From: Bombardia bombarda
Lineage: Eukaryota; Ascomycota; Sordariomycetes; Sordariales; Lasiosphaeriaceae
Assembly: GCA_030512295.1 (NCBI GenBank)
Contig: JAULSR010000001.1
Coordinates: 1,364,001 to 1,428,000 of the forward strand
Direction of reading: 5' to 3'
DNA length: 64,000 nt
The translations under genes were made by a program, and so were the position numbers. Positions 1-12,688 of this stretch are shown here, piece by piece. Numbering within the stretch: position 1 is the stretch's first letter; every line of letters starts with the position of its first letter. The notes beneath the pieces were generated by a model. It had not been told where the DNA came from, searched no databases, and saw only the letters and a program-made list of their open reading frames with translations.

Positions 1-860
1 CCAGCGGCGGAAAGGAATGAGCACTCCCGCAAGAGTCAAGGACCCCTCTGTCAGTCACAACTCACAAAGCAGCTCAAAATGTGCTCGGGTTGCACAAAAC
101 AGCTAGCTATAAAACGTCAAACCATTTTACCATATAACCCACACAGTATTAACAGTAGGTAGACTAATGGTGGGCAATAGCGTACACTTGTGGCGTCAAC
201 CATCGATATTGACGCTTTGATGAGACACGGCCATCTATCTGGTGGCGCTTCTGTTCTATCACCTCACTTCTCGCTTCTCTGGACCGCTAATAACGAACGA
301 TATCACTGAGATCAGCCATCCCCGCATCCAGGATCGATATCAACGCCAAGAGTTCCAGTGAACTGCTTGGCCCCCTCGGATGGTCAATGGCAAAGCGGGG
401 CGGTTGAACAGGAACACGGAACACGGAAGTAAGGTAACTGGTTGATGATAGGAAAGCTTTGAACTACCTACCTGAAGCTGAGGCTGGAGGTTGCATTCAT
501 GCAAGACCCGAGTGCCCGCAGTCCGCACATCAAATTCGCAGTCTGGTCTAACCGTTTACCCAGCTCCTCCTCCTCGCGTAGTGTACAAGTTCGATGCAAG
601 ATGTCGGTTTGGGCTACCGAGAGACAGACGGCTGACTACTGGTACTACCTACATCACCATACCGACAGTACACACCCACTTTTTAGTACCCTCTATTTTT
701 GAGGCATTGTTGCCCTTGGGAAGCCAATTTGCGGCAGGCTTTCAAGATGCTCGCGCGGTCCCTAACGAAGCAGTGCATGCATGTCTGGCCAGGTCCTAAA
801 CGTAGGTCACCCTCACGCCGTTGCTTCGCCCTTTCCGGTCTCATGTCAGCCACAAAACGC

Positions 861-882
861 CGACCGACCGACCGACCGACCA
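861..882. repeat. GACC tetranucleotide microsatellite
   Basis: About five tandem copies of GACC (read as CGAC on a shifted register) lie in the first spacer. It is a simple-sequence repeat with no visible function. Confidence 0.8.
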
Positions 883-1394
883 GGTAGATCGACCAGTTCG
901 TACGTACAATTCTCTTACCGGCGGCCGGACATGGTGCTGGCTGCTACACAGGCCCTTTATTGATGCAATCGCTTGCCGACGGGTAAGGCATTCACAATGC
1001 GGCACGACCGTGATAATCCCTGGAAGCGTAGACTTTGACCAAGATATGATCGTCGTCGAAACCGTAACAAGTCGTTGTTCGAGAAGCCTGGAGACCTTGG
1101 GATTGTCGCCATGGGTGCAAGCAAGCATGATGATCCACGGCACGCAACCAGCATTGCAACCGGGACATGGGCATTTTTTCTTTCTGCGACGAACTTCCTC
1201 CAGAAGAATCTGAGGCAAAAGATCCTCGTATATGCGAGTGTATCAGTGGAGATGGGTGAGTGTATTCGGTGTCAATGTAACCGAGTTGAGCCTCAAAGCT
1301 CGCCAAAAAGCTTCATACTCAGACCAGCTGATGCCTTGGACTTATCTTTTCTCTTGCAGAGGTAGGTCAGTGTGCTTGGAATCGGGACTGAGGC

Positions 1395-1409
1395 AATATA
1401 AAAAGAGGG
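1395..1409 (+). promoter_or_regulatory. Isolated TATA-like element
   Basis: AATATAAAAAGAGGG is followed by about 100 nt of CT- and CAA-rich sequence of the kind seen in leaders of highly expressed fungal genes. The first ATG after it (1526) opens a frame of about 116 codons without recognisable domains. It may be an orphan or decayed promoter, or chance. Confidence 0.2.
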
Positions 1410-3313
1410 TACTCTCAGCTGCTCCCGTCTTTTTCAACAGATCAACATCAGTAGATCTTCTTTCAACATTTAGTTTGTCTAAGTTGCTACAGCTAGTGAC
1501 TCTCTGTACCATAACGACGGGACCTATGTCATACCTAGACCCAGATGCACTGCAATTGATGCCTGTTTTTTGGGGGGGTTTTTTTTTCGCAACAAACCCG
1601 TGCCCCTTCCTCCCCCAAGCCATTAACAGAGACAACAGCGACATCCCCACAGAGGAGCTATCATGGAAGGTTTGGCATTTGAGGTTGTTTCGGGGATGTT
1701 TAGATTCATTACTTTCTCAAACGCGTACTAAAGCCCCTTCAGAGGCTGAGGCTTTCTGTAAAAGAACTCGCGTAAACGAATTGACGTTAGAAAACATGGT
1801 GCCTCGAGAGTCGAGACATCGAGACACCAACTCGAGTGTTGAGTGTTTGAATGGCCCAAACGGCTTTCGACCCTAACCCTCTCAAAAGTTGATAGCTGTA
1901 GCGGGGTAAATCGGCCGCGCCCAGGCTGGCCGGGGCGGTCCCTGATTCGACTACATGGCGCTAACAGAAACGCGGGCAAATGGGGGCAAGAAAGCTCCAT
2001 CAGACTTTCACTGTCTGCAAATGAACGCACCTGAAAAAAAGTACGTACACAAATTTGCACCCGTAGAAGGCTGACTTGCGACCGACCCTGCAGGTATTGC
2101 ACAACCCGGGACCGTTTTGCTAGGCGCCGACTTTTAGAGATTCGCAGGCAGCTGAGAGAGAAGAGCAACAGCTATTAATGTCTGGTGAGGTTCCATATCC
2201 CATACCAAGACAATAATAGCAGTAGGTATTGGATTAGTATATTATTTATACAAGAAGATTCGAGAGCGACTCAACCTTGCTCGGTACCCGAGGAGCCCTG
2301 ATCCGAACTTTCATCTCATTGCTTCGCAAACACATACCCGACTAGGAGCCGCTCCGGGCCACCGACAATTCGACAAATAAAACTTAATTCAGACCCAGAC
2401 GGGGAAAACCGAAACCCCAGAGCCAAGCCCCACGGCCACGAGTCTTCCACAGTGCTCTACTCCCGACTTCTGGCATTCCAGTGCCCAGCGCCAGCGCCAA
2501 CGCCAACACCACCGCCAGCAATCACCGGCGCATAGTGGATACCGCAGCTTATTTGACCCAGCTACCTATTGTGCTGACTTCTCAAACGCTTCGTAAGTTG
2601 CCTGCCTTGCGATTATTCTCGTTGTCATTCGAGTCTGCAATTGAGCATCGGAGCCTCCGCTTGCTCCGCCTCGAGGTCCTGCCAGGTTGCCAGGTACCAC
2701 AGGGTGTACGCACGTCGTCTGAACTGCGGGCTTCACGAAGAGCGCAGAACCTTTGCCACCTGGAAAGCTTCGTCCGCATTCTGGATGGTCGATGTGCGCC
2801 TACCTATTTCACAGGCAGCAGCGGACATCTGCCTCCAATCCCCGCTACGTACCTACACTCTGCCGCATGTTGGGAGAAGAGCAATCCCGTTACCTGGCTT
2901 AGCACCATCGTCTATGAGATTATTCTGGCCAAGCAAGTCTTAACCAAAGTGTCTGCAGTCCCGAAACCGAACGCTGAACCTTTTATCTACCGTGCTCGCC
3001 TGCGCGAACCTTGCCGTATGCGCACTTTGTCTTCTATATAGACAGCTAGAAAAAGAGCCCGATTTATCCCGATTTATCGTTACAGCTCAAGAAACCCAAC
3101 ACTCGGCAACCAGCACCCGATATCGATCGACGTTTATGTTATCGAAGCGGGACGGCCACCTTAGCAATGATAGCTTGATCTGCCAAACTGGATACACATT
3201 CTTTAGAGCTTCAACTTCTAGCTGAAGATTGAGGAATAAACATCTGCGGATCTTGTTCTTTGAAACGGAGCAAAAGATAAAAAGTACACTGAGGGCCAAG
3301 GAGACGACCAACC

Positions 3314-5097
3314 ATGGCAATGAGTGGAGGAATCATGGACTTTGTCCAACGATTTCAGAACCTCCAGCTTCGTAGAGATTCTAGTGATGACCTCATCAAG
3401 GTGCGCTTCTGCCTGCTGTAGCTTTGTGTCATGTTTCTAACCCTTCTTTTACTTCTTCAGGACCTCCTTGTCTATTCGGAAGGAGTTGAATCTGGCCTCC
3501 GGGAGGAAAACCACAAACTATTGACTCAGCTGCGGGACACCCAGCTGGACCTTGCCGATGCTACTAAATCGAGACGGGACCTACAGCAAGAATTGCTCCA
3601 ACTGGAAGATCGAGCCAGTACCTTTTTGGGGGAGAATAATCTTTTGAAGGTCAGAAGCACATGTCGAGTGCCCGTATTACAGTAACTAAGACGTCTTTCT
3701 TTTGCAGAACAATAATCCGTACGTTATCGTCTTGATCGACGGCGATGGCTTGCTTGTATGGGTTCCCCTTCTTTCCACCCGTCATATAGCCTCATTTGAC
3801 TCACCTGCGCACACCTACGTCTAGTTCAAGGAATCATTCATCCGGCAGGGGCTTGAGGGTGGCAAGAAAGCTGCTTACGCTCTACGGACTGCCATTTTGA
3901 AGGAATGTGGCCAGCATGCTACTGGGGTTGAGGTGATTGCAAAAGCATATGCGAACCTCAGCCGTCTCGGCAGGGCTATGCGCCGCGACGGCAGCATAGA
4001 TAATGAAGCCGACTTCAAGGACTTCACGTTAGGCTTTACGCAAGGCAAGGCAACTTTTGACTTTATCGACGTCGGCCAGGGCAAAGAAAGGGCGGACAAT
4101 AAGATTAAAGGTATGTTGACGGTTACGATGCTGGCCAGGCGATTGCTAAATTGTGCAAAACAGAGACAGCAAAATGGCATCTCCGGAACTTCAACTGCAA
4201 ACAGGTTATTCTCGGCTTCTCTCATGACGCCGGTTACGCACCATTCCTTGACGAGCTGTTCCAGGACGAAACCACTCGACTGCGTGTGACTGTTGTCGAG
4301 GGGTTCCCTACAGTTCGGGAGCTGGTGGCGACAAGAGTGCATATTTTGAATCTTAACGAGACGCTCTTTCGCTCGGAAAAGCTGGTGGATAAGACGCCTC
4401 CTAACCCGACACCGCCCTCAAGCACTGCCGGAGTAGTCGCCACGCCTGCTCTTGCTAGCGCGAGTAATCCAGCTATTCTTACCCCGGCAACGTCAGCCAC
4501 GTCGACACCTGCGACGGCGCCGGCCACGACGTACGCTCGAGCGATCGGAAATGCCAGCCCGCCACCGCAGATAACACTCCCGATACAACTTAGACCGGTC
4601 ACGACTCCGGCGCGTCCTGCGCAGGCAAAGCCGGCGCCGTGGAATCCCGGCCCGCGAGGACTTGACCCGCCCCTGCAGGTGTCCCAGACAGCTCTGGATA
4701 GCATCAAGAAACGAAAAGACTCGAACAAACTCTGCAACAATCATTATTTGAGGGGCCCCTGCGCTAAAGGCGACTCTTGCTGCTTTGAACACAAGTACAA
4801 GCCGACAAAGGATGAAACCAATGCTATTGCTTTTCTGACCCGACTCAATCCTTGTGCTAACGGCCAGGAATGCGACGTGGAAGATTGCATTTATGGTCAT
4901 CATGTAAGCATATGTTTAACTCCATCCATGAGTCTTTGTACCCGTGGATTCTGCTGGGTGGTGGTATACTAACAAAGCTACAAATGTAGTGCCCCAGCGT
5001 TAGAGACGGCGTGTGCACTCATCCGTATTGCAAGTTCGGGCCAGAAAACCATCCTCCCGGGACGAAATTCAGAGCCAACAAATCTCACGATTATTAG
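3314..5097 (+). CDS. CCCH zinc-finger protein with coiled coil and NYN-like central domain
   Basis: I read six exons: 3314-3400, 3461-3649, 3708-3755, 3825-4110, 4164-4903 and 4990-5097. All junctions keep frame and the protein is 485 residues. Residues about 30-95 form an acidic, heptad-like coiled coil (LLTQLRDTQLDLADATK...). A central globular domain begins YVIVLIDGDGLLF; its early Asp pair resembles NYN/PIN-like folds, and this layout is a known uncharacterised fungal family (DUF7923-type). A low-complexity Pro/Ala/Thr linker follows. The C-terminus has CCCH-like clusters, including CAKGDSCCFEH, CANGQECDVEDCIYGHH and CTHPYCKFGPENH, which implies nucleic-acid binding, probably RNA. A second in-frame ATG two codons downstream could also start translation. 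Catalytic activity of the central domain is not shown. Confidence 0.82.
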
Positions 5098-5959
5098 GAT
5101 GCTGATCTTGGATCTCGTCTTCTGTATTCATGCAGAGCGAGATCTCATTACTACACAAAACATTAACAGGTCAGATTTGGTCAGCACCTCTTAAAGTTAC
5201 ACTCAGATGGAAGGGTATAACGTCTTTTTTATATTAAAGAAAAATGTATTAGTTAAGGGGAAGAAGTATAGGACAAAAAAAGATGGCTAACAAAAACACA
5301 CAAATTTGTCGAAGTACGAGTGACAGCTGGGGAAGGGATTTTATTCCAAACTTATATTCTTTTGCTTTTTGAAGTGGTTGATGACAGGTGCCGTGGTTGT
5401 GATGCACGTCAGGGTGACAGTGGGCAGAGACTTCAGAAAATCATTTTCTTTATATCAAGGTCTAAACAAACATCGAGAATGGCTTTCGACAGGATGCACA
5501 ACAGGACGGACTTGTTCCTGTTTTAGTTTGAGACCTTTATTTATCCCTACTCAACTTTATGGATATATGACGCAGTTTTTCAGAAATTTATTGCATTGAG
5601 TATGAAGTTGAAACTTTTTGGAATATACGATATGTAAATGCCACCCAGGACAATTGTTTAGATCAGTATGGCTACCACCGCAGCAAGTATTTCCCCTGAG
5701 CACCGCACCCACGACCCTGTAACCCCAACCCGGACACGAATTGACCCCACTCTGAAAGCACCAACCAACCCCACCTTAATTCCCCCCCTGCTAGGAGACC
5801 CCACCATTGTTGCCGTCAAACCACAAGCCGGGGAGTTGCCCAAAAAGCCACCCCACATTTTCTCCAGCTTCCACAACTCGCTCATCGTTCTGGGCATCAT
5901 ATTCACTCTCCGACCTACGCAGCTCCCTCACCCTACCACCTCAACAACCATCCTCAAAA

Positions 5960-5994
<35 letters not shown>

Positions 5995-6002
5995 CCGCCA
6001 CA
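5098..6002. other. Intergenic region between CCCH gene and SEC65-like gene
   Basis: AT-rich 3' flank of the CCCH gene, then a C-rich leader for the SRP19 gene ending in a CA dinucleotide run. No extra gene seen. Confidence 0.6.
5962..5993. repeat. CA dinucleotide microsatellite in 5' leader
   Basis: About 16 CA units end roughly ten bases before the SRP19 start codon, so the tract should be transcribed as part of the 5' UTR. Length variation is likely between strains. Confidence 0.85.
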
Positions 6003-6920
6003 ATGCCCTCACACCCGCGGATAGAAGAAGTCGAGGACAGCGACGTCGACATGTCGGACCCGTCCGAGGACGACATTGACGACTTTGCCGAAGAGGACAT
6101 CCTCCGCCAGCGCGTGATGCCCTCCAGACCCAAGCAGCAGCCACAAGCACCACCACCCACATTCTCGTCCCAGCGAACAGTACCACAACAATCACAGCAG
6201 CAACAACAGCAATTCCTCCCCCCACAAGCCCAGCCCCGCGGCTACCCCGAGATGCAAACCACGGCCGACGACTCGGCCTACAAGTCGTACCAGTGCCTCT
6301 ACCCCGTCTACTTCGACGCGACGCGCACCCGCGCCGAGGGCCGCCGCGTCTCGCGCGCCCTCGCGGTCGCCAACCCGCTCGCGACCGAGATCGTCAACGC
6401 CTGCGCCTCGCTGCGCCTCATGACCGTGCTCGAGGCCGGCAAGCTGCACCCCAAGGACTGGGCCAACCCGGGCCGCGTGAAAGTCGCCCTCAAGGAGGGC
6501 AAAGGCGCAGGCCATCATCAGGTGAAAAACAAGCATCATCTGTATGTGTTGGTCGCGCAGCATCTGAAGCGTCATCCGGCGACGGACGACGCGCCGGCGC
6601 TGCGGGTCGTGGTGCGCGGGGCGCCGCCGCCGCCGCAGGTCGAGGCCGGCAAGCCGTGGCCGCGGGTGGCGGCGCCGAGGGGCTGGAAGATGGGCGAGCT
6701 GCTGCCGTATTATAGCCCGGCCATGACGGGGGGCGGGGTGAGTGAGAATTTTCTCAAGGATATGATGAAGGAGATGGGCGGGGCCGGGGGGCCGGGGGCG
6801 GATATGGCGAGTTTGTTGGCGGGGATGGGGGCTGGGGGGCCGGGGGGTGCGGGAGCGGGAGGGGCTGGGGGAGGTGCGATTGAGGAGAAGAGGAAAAAGG
6901 ATAAGAAGGGGAAGAAGTAG
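6003..6920 (+). CDS. SEC65: Signal recognition particle SRP19 subunit (Sec65)
   Basis: This single-exon gene encodes 305 residues. The N-terminus is acidic (EDSDVDMSDPSEDD) and Gln/Pro-rich. The SRP19 fold starts near residue 98 with the hallmark CLYPVYFDATRTRAEGRRV, continues through LAVANPLATEIVNACASL, and ends with the basic HHQVKNKHHLYVLVAQHL segment. SRP19 binds the 7S RNA and helps SRP54 load, so the product should act in co-translational ER targeting. A Gly/Ala-rich stretch and a Lys-rich tail (KKDKKGKK) close the protein, as in other fungal Sec65 proteins. The start is the first ATG after the CA tract. Codon use in the middle is very GC-rich at third positions. Confidence 0.92.
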   Translation: MPSHPRIEEVEDSDVDMSDPSEDDIDDFAEEDILRQRVMPSRPKQQPQAPPPTFSSQRTVPQQSQQQQQQFLPPQAQPRGYPEMQTTADDSAYKSYQCLYPVYFDATRTRAEGRRVSRALAVANPLATEIVNACASLRLMTVLEAGKLHPKDWANPGRVKVALKEGKGAGHHQVKNKHHLYVLVAQHLKRHPATDDAPALRVVVRGAPPPPQVEAGKPWPRVAAPRGWKMGELLPYYSPAMTGGGVSENFLKDMMKEMGGAGGPGADMASLLAGMGAGGPGGAGAGGAGGGAIEEKRKKDKKGKK

Positions 6921-7584
6921 GTATGTAGTTCTGGAGGGAGGAGGGTATCAAAGACATGCACAGCACAAGCTGGTCATTGGTCATGTTGTCGTTATTTGTT
7001 GGCTGTGTTTCTACAGACAGCCTTTGAAAGTCGGAAAAGGGCTTGTTTTCACTGTATATGGCATAAGGAAAAGTCATGAGCAGGCGACAGAAACGGGGAG
7101 AGATATCATTTACCTTGGGTTGCCTCTTTTTTAGACCACCTAAACGCATCAGTCATTCATGGTTTCATATAGCTGGTTGGTCGGTTGTATGGTACGTGCC
7201 TTTCTAGAAAGTTAACCGTTTGTTAAACATTGCAACGCGAGAAAGCACGTGTGTCTCCGGACATCAAAGAACATGATCAGGACCAAACCCAACCAAGACA
7301 GATTAAACCGAAATTAAAACCGAACCCAAGTAAACGTATTCAAACTCTATTCTGTTAGTTAAAGATAACCTAAGGTAAACGCTTCACACCAACAACGCAG
7401 TACGTACGTCTTTGCGCTTGCTTCGGGCTTCGCTAAAGAAAAGAAAAGGGGTATATATCATCGTACTGCTGGTGCTGCTGCTGCAAATACATACACCATT
7501 CGCTCTCCCTCCCACACATACACATACACACCACCTCTTTTCCGCTTGCTCCTCCTTGTAGTAAGATTATGTATATATATACTT
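6921..7584. other. Convergent intergenic region
   Basis: This spacer lies between the 3' ends of the SRP19 gene (+) and the dynactin gene (-) and should hold both terminators. I see no further gene. Confidence 0.6.
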
Positions 7585-10500
7585 TCAACTCCGGAACAAC
7601 CCATACCTCGTCGTTCCCTGCAACCCCTCCCACTCTCTCGACCCAACAATCTGAACATCCCTCTCCAGGCCACCTCGACCCACAATGGCCTTGCCATCTG
7701 CTGCCCTCGGCAACCTAATATGCAGTCTAGCCGCTGCCTTGTTCCTCGCCCTCGCAGTGGTACCATCGCTATTATATGTCCTAATATTATCACCAGACGA
7801 TCTCGTCGGATTATTATTCGCCGTCAAGAGCTGCGACTTCTTGAGCACAGCGTCCTGCCAGCTCTTCCACGAGGCAAAGTCCTCCATCTGCTTGGCGGCG
7901 TGGTAGCGCGGCGTGCTCTTTGCCGGCTTCCACGCGAGTTTGTCCTTGGGCAGCGCCTCGAGGCTGTACAGCCTGGCATTCGACGCCAGCTTGACCAGCT
8001 CGCCGAGCACCACCCTGCCCTCGGCCACCACCATGGCCCTGCGCTGCTCCGCGACCGGCGCCGCCTTGGTCAGCGGCTCCGCGAGCCAGTCGTAGTTGGG
8101 CTGCTCCGTCATCCTGGCGCGCCGGCTGTCCTCGCGCAGGTAGCGCACCGCCGACTGGAGACCAGCAATATCGCTCTTGAGCGCGTCCATCTCGCGTGCC
8201 GTCGCCACCGCGCGCTCCTGTCTGGCCTTGGTGTTGACCTCGCCGCCGTCGGCGCCCGTGCCCATGACGAGACGGCTGTCGCTGGCGATCTTCTTCCACT
8301 TGTCGCGGTCGGCCTCGAGGGCCTTGAGCTCGCGGTCCTGCTTCTCAATGTCGTCGCGCAGGCTGGCCGCCTGTTGCTTGGCCAGCTCCATCTGGGCCTC
8401 GAGGTCATTGATGCGCGACGCCTTGGCATTAGCGTCCCGCATGCGCGACTCGAGCGTCTCGATCTTGACCTGGGCCGTGCTAAGGCTCTCCTCGCGGACC
8501 GCAATGGCGCGTTTGGCGTCGTTGATGTCATCCTTGAGCCGCCGTAGTTCCTCCTCGGCATCGACCGGCACCGTCTTGAGCGTCTTCAGTTCCTTGCTGC
8601 GCAGGATCCAGGGAGCGGCACTACGCTCGAATTCCTGCGTCTGGGTCAGGTCGATGCTGAGTGCGGCAATATCCGAAATCTGCGAGGTCACGACACGGAT
8701 TTTGGCCAGGTAGGTCGAGAACAGGTCCGACTCGCTCGAGCTGAATGCTGTCTGGGCCAACTGCTGAACCCAGGCCTGTACCTCGGCATACGTGTATGGC
8801 TCTGTCCTGCCCTCCTCGTGCAGGTTGCGGTGCAGATCTAGACCAATGTTACGCGCCATATCAGCCAGGTCTTGAGTAGCAGCCTCGCACTCCTCGAAGG
8901 CCTCCATGGTGTCGGGCATGAGCGAAAGCGACCTGGTCCTCAGTTCCTCCAAAGCCCGCACGGTTTTCCCAGCGATAACCTTGGCGCTGCGTGTCTGGCT
9001 GACAACCAACTCGGCTCTCTTCGAGAAGTGCTGCGCGAGCTCGTCCTCCTCCTCATTCTGGGGCACAACCCTCTGGACCATGCCACGCATAGCAGCAAAT
9101 GTGACAGCGGCCGACTCTAGGCGGTTCTGCATAAGAAGAGCCCTCATGTGGACATCGTCTGCAAAGCTCTCCAAGTCATTGGTGATGTGAACCTCTCCCA
9201 GATGGGTCATAAGGGCAATAGTGCGCTTCAGTTCGGTTGCGCATTGCCTTTCCTTCAGCTCGTCCCGTCTGAGACCGTCGATCCAGCCATTGAGCGCCCG
9301 CTCGACGGGTTCCAGCTCGTCGAGTGCACGCTCAAACTTGGCGAACTGCTCCAGTGAGCAGTGGCTGATGGAATTGACAAAGCGTTCGCACGTTGCCGTT
9401 ACCCAAGTGAGCTTATCTATGGCATCGCACCCATCGAAGACATCGTCTTCGTGGCCTGGATGCGGCTGGCCGCTGACCCTCTCTTTGATGAAGCTGTTGA
9501 CAAGGTTTGCCTTGAAAGCCAACCTCTTGAACCTCAACAGCGCCAAGACCGAGTCCCGGTCGGACTGGTAGCTATCGGGCAAGAACAGCTTGATGATCTC
9601 AAGATGCTGTTCAGCCTCTTGGGCTTCCATCCGACGCAGCTCCAGGTCAATCGTTTTGACCTGGGCCTTTGCGGCCGATATCTGCAGCTTCATGTTGAGG
9701 TCCATCATGGCTCGCGAGCGGCTATTGAGCTGCTCTGACTCATTCTCAGTGACGGCGTGCGAAGCTCGCATATCCTCCAGATCGCTCTGCAAGCTGGTGA
9801 CCAACTCTCTGAACCTAGATAGTGTGTATTCCATATCCTCGTTGATCTCCTTCTGCTGAGCCGCCTGCCGAAGCTGCTCGGTGATGAGAGCATCCTTCAG
9901 ATCAAGATCCTCCTGCATCTCCTTCTCGTTCTGAACGTGGTTGATCTCCAGTTCGTCGCTAATTTCCTTGAGGTCCTCCAGGTCGTTGATTACAGCCTTG
10001 AGCTCCTTGATCTCCTCAGCCTGGTTCATACCTTGCTCTGTGAGAGATTCTATTATATCCTCGGCACCGAGGGCATTGTTGAGCTGCTCTCTCAAGTCTT
10101 CCACAGCGGCCTCTGTCTGCGCCAGCTTGTCCTTGGTAGTCTTGAGCTGCTCCTTCACTGGCTCAAAGTCGCGAAGGTCCTCCTCCAGTTCATTGATGCG
10201 GTCCTTTAGTTCTTCCTCGTTCTGGTGCGAAAGATCACGAAGACGTATCAGAGCCTCACGCAACCGCTCGTTGTTCCTCTCCATCTGCAGCCACCCAGTG
10301 CTAGCTCTCTCGTCAGGCGACATGCCATTGGTGAACTCGGCATTTTCCTCGCGAAGAATTTCGACTTCGAGCTCCAACTCCTCTGTCTTTTGCTTGTAAA
10401 CGTCAAGCTCAGACTTGAGCACCTCGGCCGTTTCTTCCGCCATTTCACGGTCCAGGGTTGCAAGCTCCATGGCGCTTTCGTGCTCGGCTTGTATCTCTTC

Positions 10501-11750
10501 AATGGCGTAGAGTCTCGATTCGGCCTCCTTCAGCTGCCTCTTCAGGTCAGCGTTCTCCTGGGTCTGCGGCTGATATTTGATCTGCAGAGTCTGGATGATC
10601 CTTTCGAATTTGTCTCGCTCTCCTTTGACCTTTTCTAGATTGTTGAGCTTCTCGCGGTCCTCCATTCTCTTCTTCTCCAACACGCGAAGCTTGGTCTTGA
10701 GATCTTCAATCTCCTTGATCGCGGCCGCAGTATTAGTGGGAGGCCGAGATACGGGAGCGCCTGAGACAGCCCTCGAGCTCGACGGAGCTGCGCCAGCCAG
10801 CCTCTCCAAGGCCTGCGTCCGGACCTGAACGGGGCTGGTTGGCTGGGGGGATAGTATCTCATCGTCGCTACTCTTTGGCGGGGAGCTGTTGCCCCTTTCG
10901 GCGGCTTTGCCGTTTGAGCTGAGCGAACCTGTAGACATGTTTCTTCCACTGCCAGTGCGAAGCGGGGGGGGTCTCCCGCCCGTCACGAGCCGACCACTAA
11001 GTGACCTTGCGGGGGCGGCAGATGTTCTCGAGGCAGATGAGGTGCCGGAAACTTGGCGGGATGACGATACTCTGGGGGCTGGCACGGCCGGTGGGCCCAT
11101 GGATGGTCGCCTCACGCCCGCAGAGGCGCCAGGCCTCGCTGTGAGAGGAGGTCTGACATTGGCATTCGATGGTGTGCCGGTGCGAGACGGGGCAGCGCTC
11201 GATGACGCGGTTGCAAGCTGCTTCGTGGGCGATTTGGTCGGGGACTAAGAAGGTGCGCACAACGCGTTAGAGAACTAGCACTCCAGGCAGGACGAGCAAA
11301 GGGACGTCCTCGACTTGACGGGACAGAACTTGCCCTTGCAAAGCCGGAGGGGCGCGATGTGGAAGTTTTTGGCCCGGGAGTTGGGCTTGGGGCGTTCAAG
11401 CTCATCCTCTTGGCGAGGCCCGTGTCGGGCGGACCAGCTGCGCGTCCCGAACCCGAAGTGAACATGCTGTTAGGACGGCTCGGCTTTTTTACAGCACTCT
11501 GCTTCGGAGGGGGCGGAGGCGGAGGCTGGGCAAGGACGGTGACGGCGGCGGTGCGCACAAACATGCCATACCCCATGGGGCAGTCAAAATAGCGCTGGCC
11601 CTGGACGCTGCCGTCATTCTTGCCCGAGCCGTCATCAAGCTCGACGCCGACCCAGTCGCCGGCGGCAAAGGCCGTCTGGCCCAGGAAGCGGATGGTGCCA
11701 TTGCGGCCGTCGCTCAGGAGCACTCTTTGGCCGATTGCTAGCTCCGACAT
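7585..11750 (-). CDS. ro-3: Dynactin large subunit p150Glued
   Basis: There are two exons, 11750-11334 and 11244-7585, giving about 1358 residues. The N-terminal CAP-Gly domain (residues about 1-75) contains WVGVELDDGSGKNDGSVQG with the GKNDG signature that binds tubulin/EB tails. A basic Ser/Pro/Thr-rich region follows, then long coiled coils (about residues 230-560) and the conserved p150 'dynactin' domain. A second coiled coil lies near the C-terminus. The protein activates cytoplasmic dynein and links it to cargo; the Neurospora orthologue is ro-3. The 89-nt intron appears to use a GC donor (AGG|GCAAGT), branch CTAAC and acceptor TTCTTAG; only this choice joins the two frames cleanly. ATG at 11750 is preferred because the codon three positions upstream is GTG. 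The last 70 or so residues are poorly conserved by eye, so the true stop could differ by an undetected terminal intron. Confidence 0.92.
11245..11333 (-). other. GC-AG intron of the dynactin p150 gene
   Basis: Donor AGG|GCAAGT is the classic strong GC-type donor. A CTAAC branch motif and a TTCTTAG acceptor are present. Both flanks are in phase 0, and no GT donor nearby gives a better match. Confidence 0.7.
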
Positions 11751-12688
11751 GGTGGGCACGTCGCCAGTACTGGTGTCTACTGGTGTCTACTCATGCTCGG
11801 GTGGAATGGCGTCGGTCGATGGTTGATTTCGATTGGATTGGATGTTGTTGTTGGGGGTTTATTTAGCAGCACAAGTCCGTTTAGCTGTTGTTTCCTTAAT
11901 TACCTACCTACCTACGACTGAGCCTAAGGACGCCGGACAGGGGACTGCCACTGGGGAAACGCGCTACGCTCGACGCTTGGGAGACCGGGTCCAAGCACGG
12001 CTGGATGGAGACGCGATTGTGACTGCCCTGAGGTGATTATCACCCTCGGAGCATCCCATTGGTGGGGCCAGCTTCAGGTAGCTGCTCTTGCTGCTGCAGT
12101 GCTGCGGTGTGGTGCAGCGGGAGCTTTCCGTCCAATCAGCCCTAGCGGTGCCAGCGCGGGCCCCCCCATATGTATTCCTTCCCGTCTCTTACCTTAGGTT
12201 GCTACCTTGCCCGGACACCTAAAGTAAGCTATCCGTAGGTCTCCGAGGTACTGTGCGTATGCACACCACATGCAAAAGATACTGTGTACACTGTAGCGCA
12301 GGCACCAGATCTCCTCCTATTCCATCTACGGACGGTACCAACCAGCCGCTATTCCGTCATGGATGACACACAATATTGCTGCACGTGCTGCGCGTTGCTG
12401 CAGTTTTCTTCCCGAGGATTCATTAAATAAACCTGGTATTCAGCCCGTCTGCAGCATCGGTCGCCTTGTCTTACCTTGAACGGTTCCATGCTTCCAAGCA
12501 ACCTACCAGCTACCTACCTTACATATAAGCTCCAAGCAATTGAAGCACCCCGCACATTTGTACATAAGCAATACCATCCCACCTATGCATCCAGGGCATG
12601 CCAACTCTTGGTCATAACATCTTTGCCCATCCTGCTCGCTATCGTCTTGTCTTGAATGCGCAGGCAGCAACTGGAAGCAGCTCTTCTC
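11751..12688. other. Divergent promoter region
   Basis: This spacer separates the divergently transcribed dynactin (-) and F-box-like (+) genes and contains both promoters. It carries a tandem CTGGTGTCTA duplicate near 11771 and clustered ACCTACCT motifs at 11902-11914 and 12512-12519. No gene seen. Confidence 0.55.

Larger units (their letters stand above)
1..3313. other. Intergenic region, no supported gene
   Basis: No open frame here has family resemblance or a convincing exon structure. The stretch holds a short GACC tetranucleotide repeat (861-882), two ACCTACCT/AGGTAGGT octamers (466-473, 1360-1367) and an isolated TATA-like site near 1395-1409. The last few hundred bases should contain the promoter and 5' leader of the CCCH gene starting at 3314. 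Confidence 0.6.

Noticed and set aside
2481..3041. 186-codon plus-strand open frame
   Set aside because: No domain, odd composition, no promoter signals, and it lies in the likely promoter of the CCCH gene.
7546..8547. 333-codon plus-strand frame over the dynactin gene
   Set aside because: It is the antisense shadow of the p150 coding strand; its composition is explained by GC-rich third positions.
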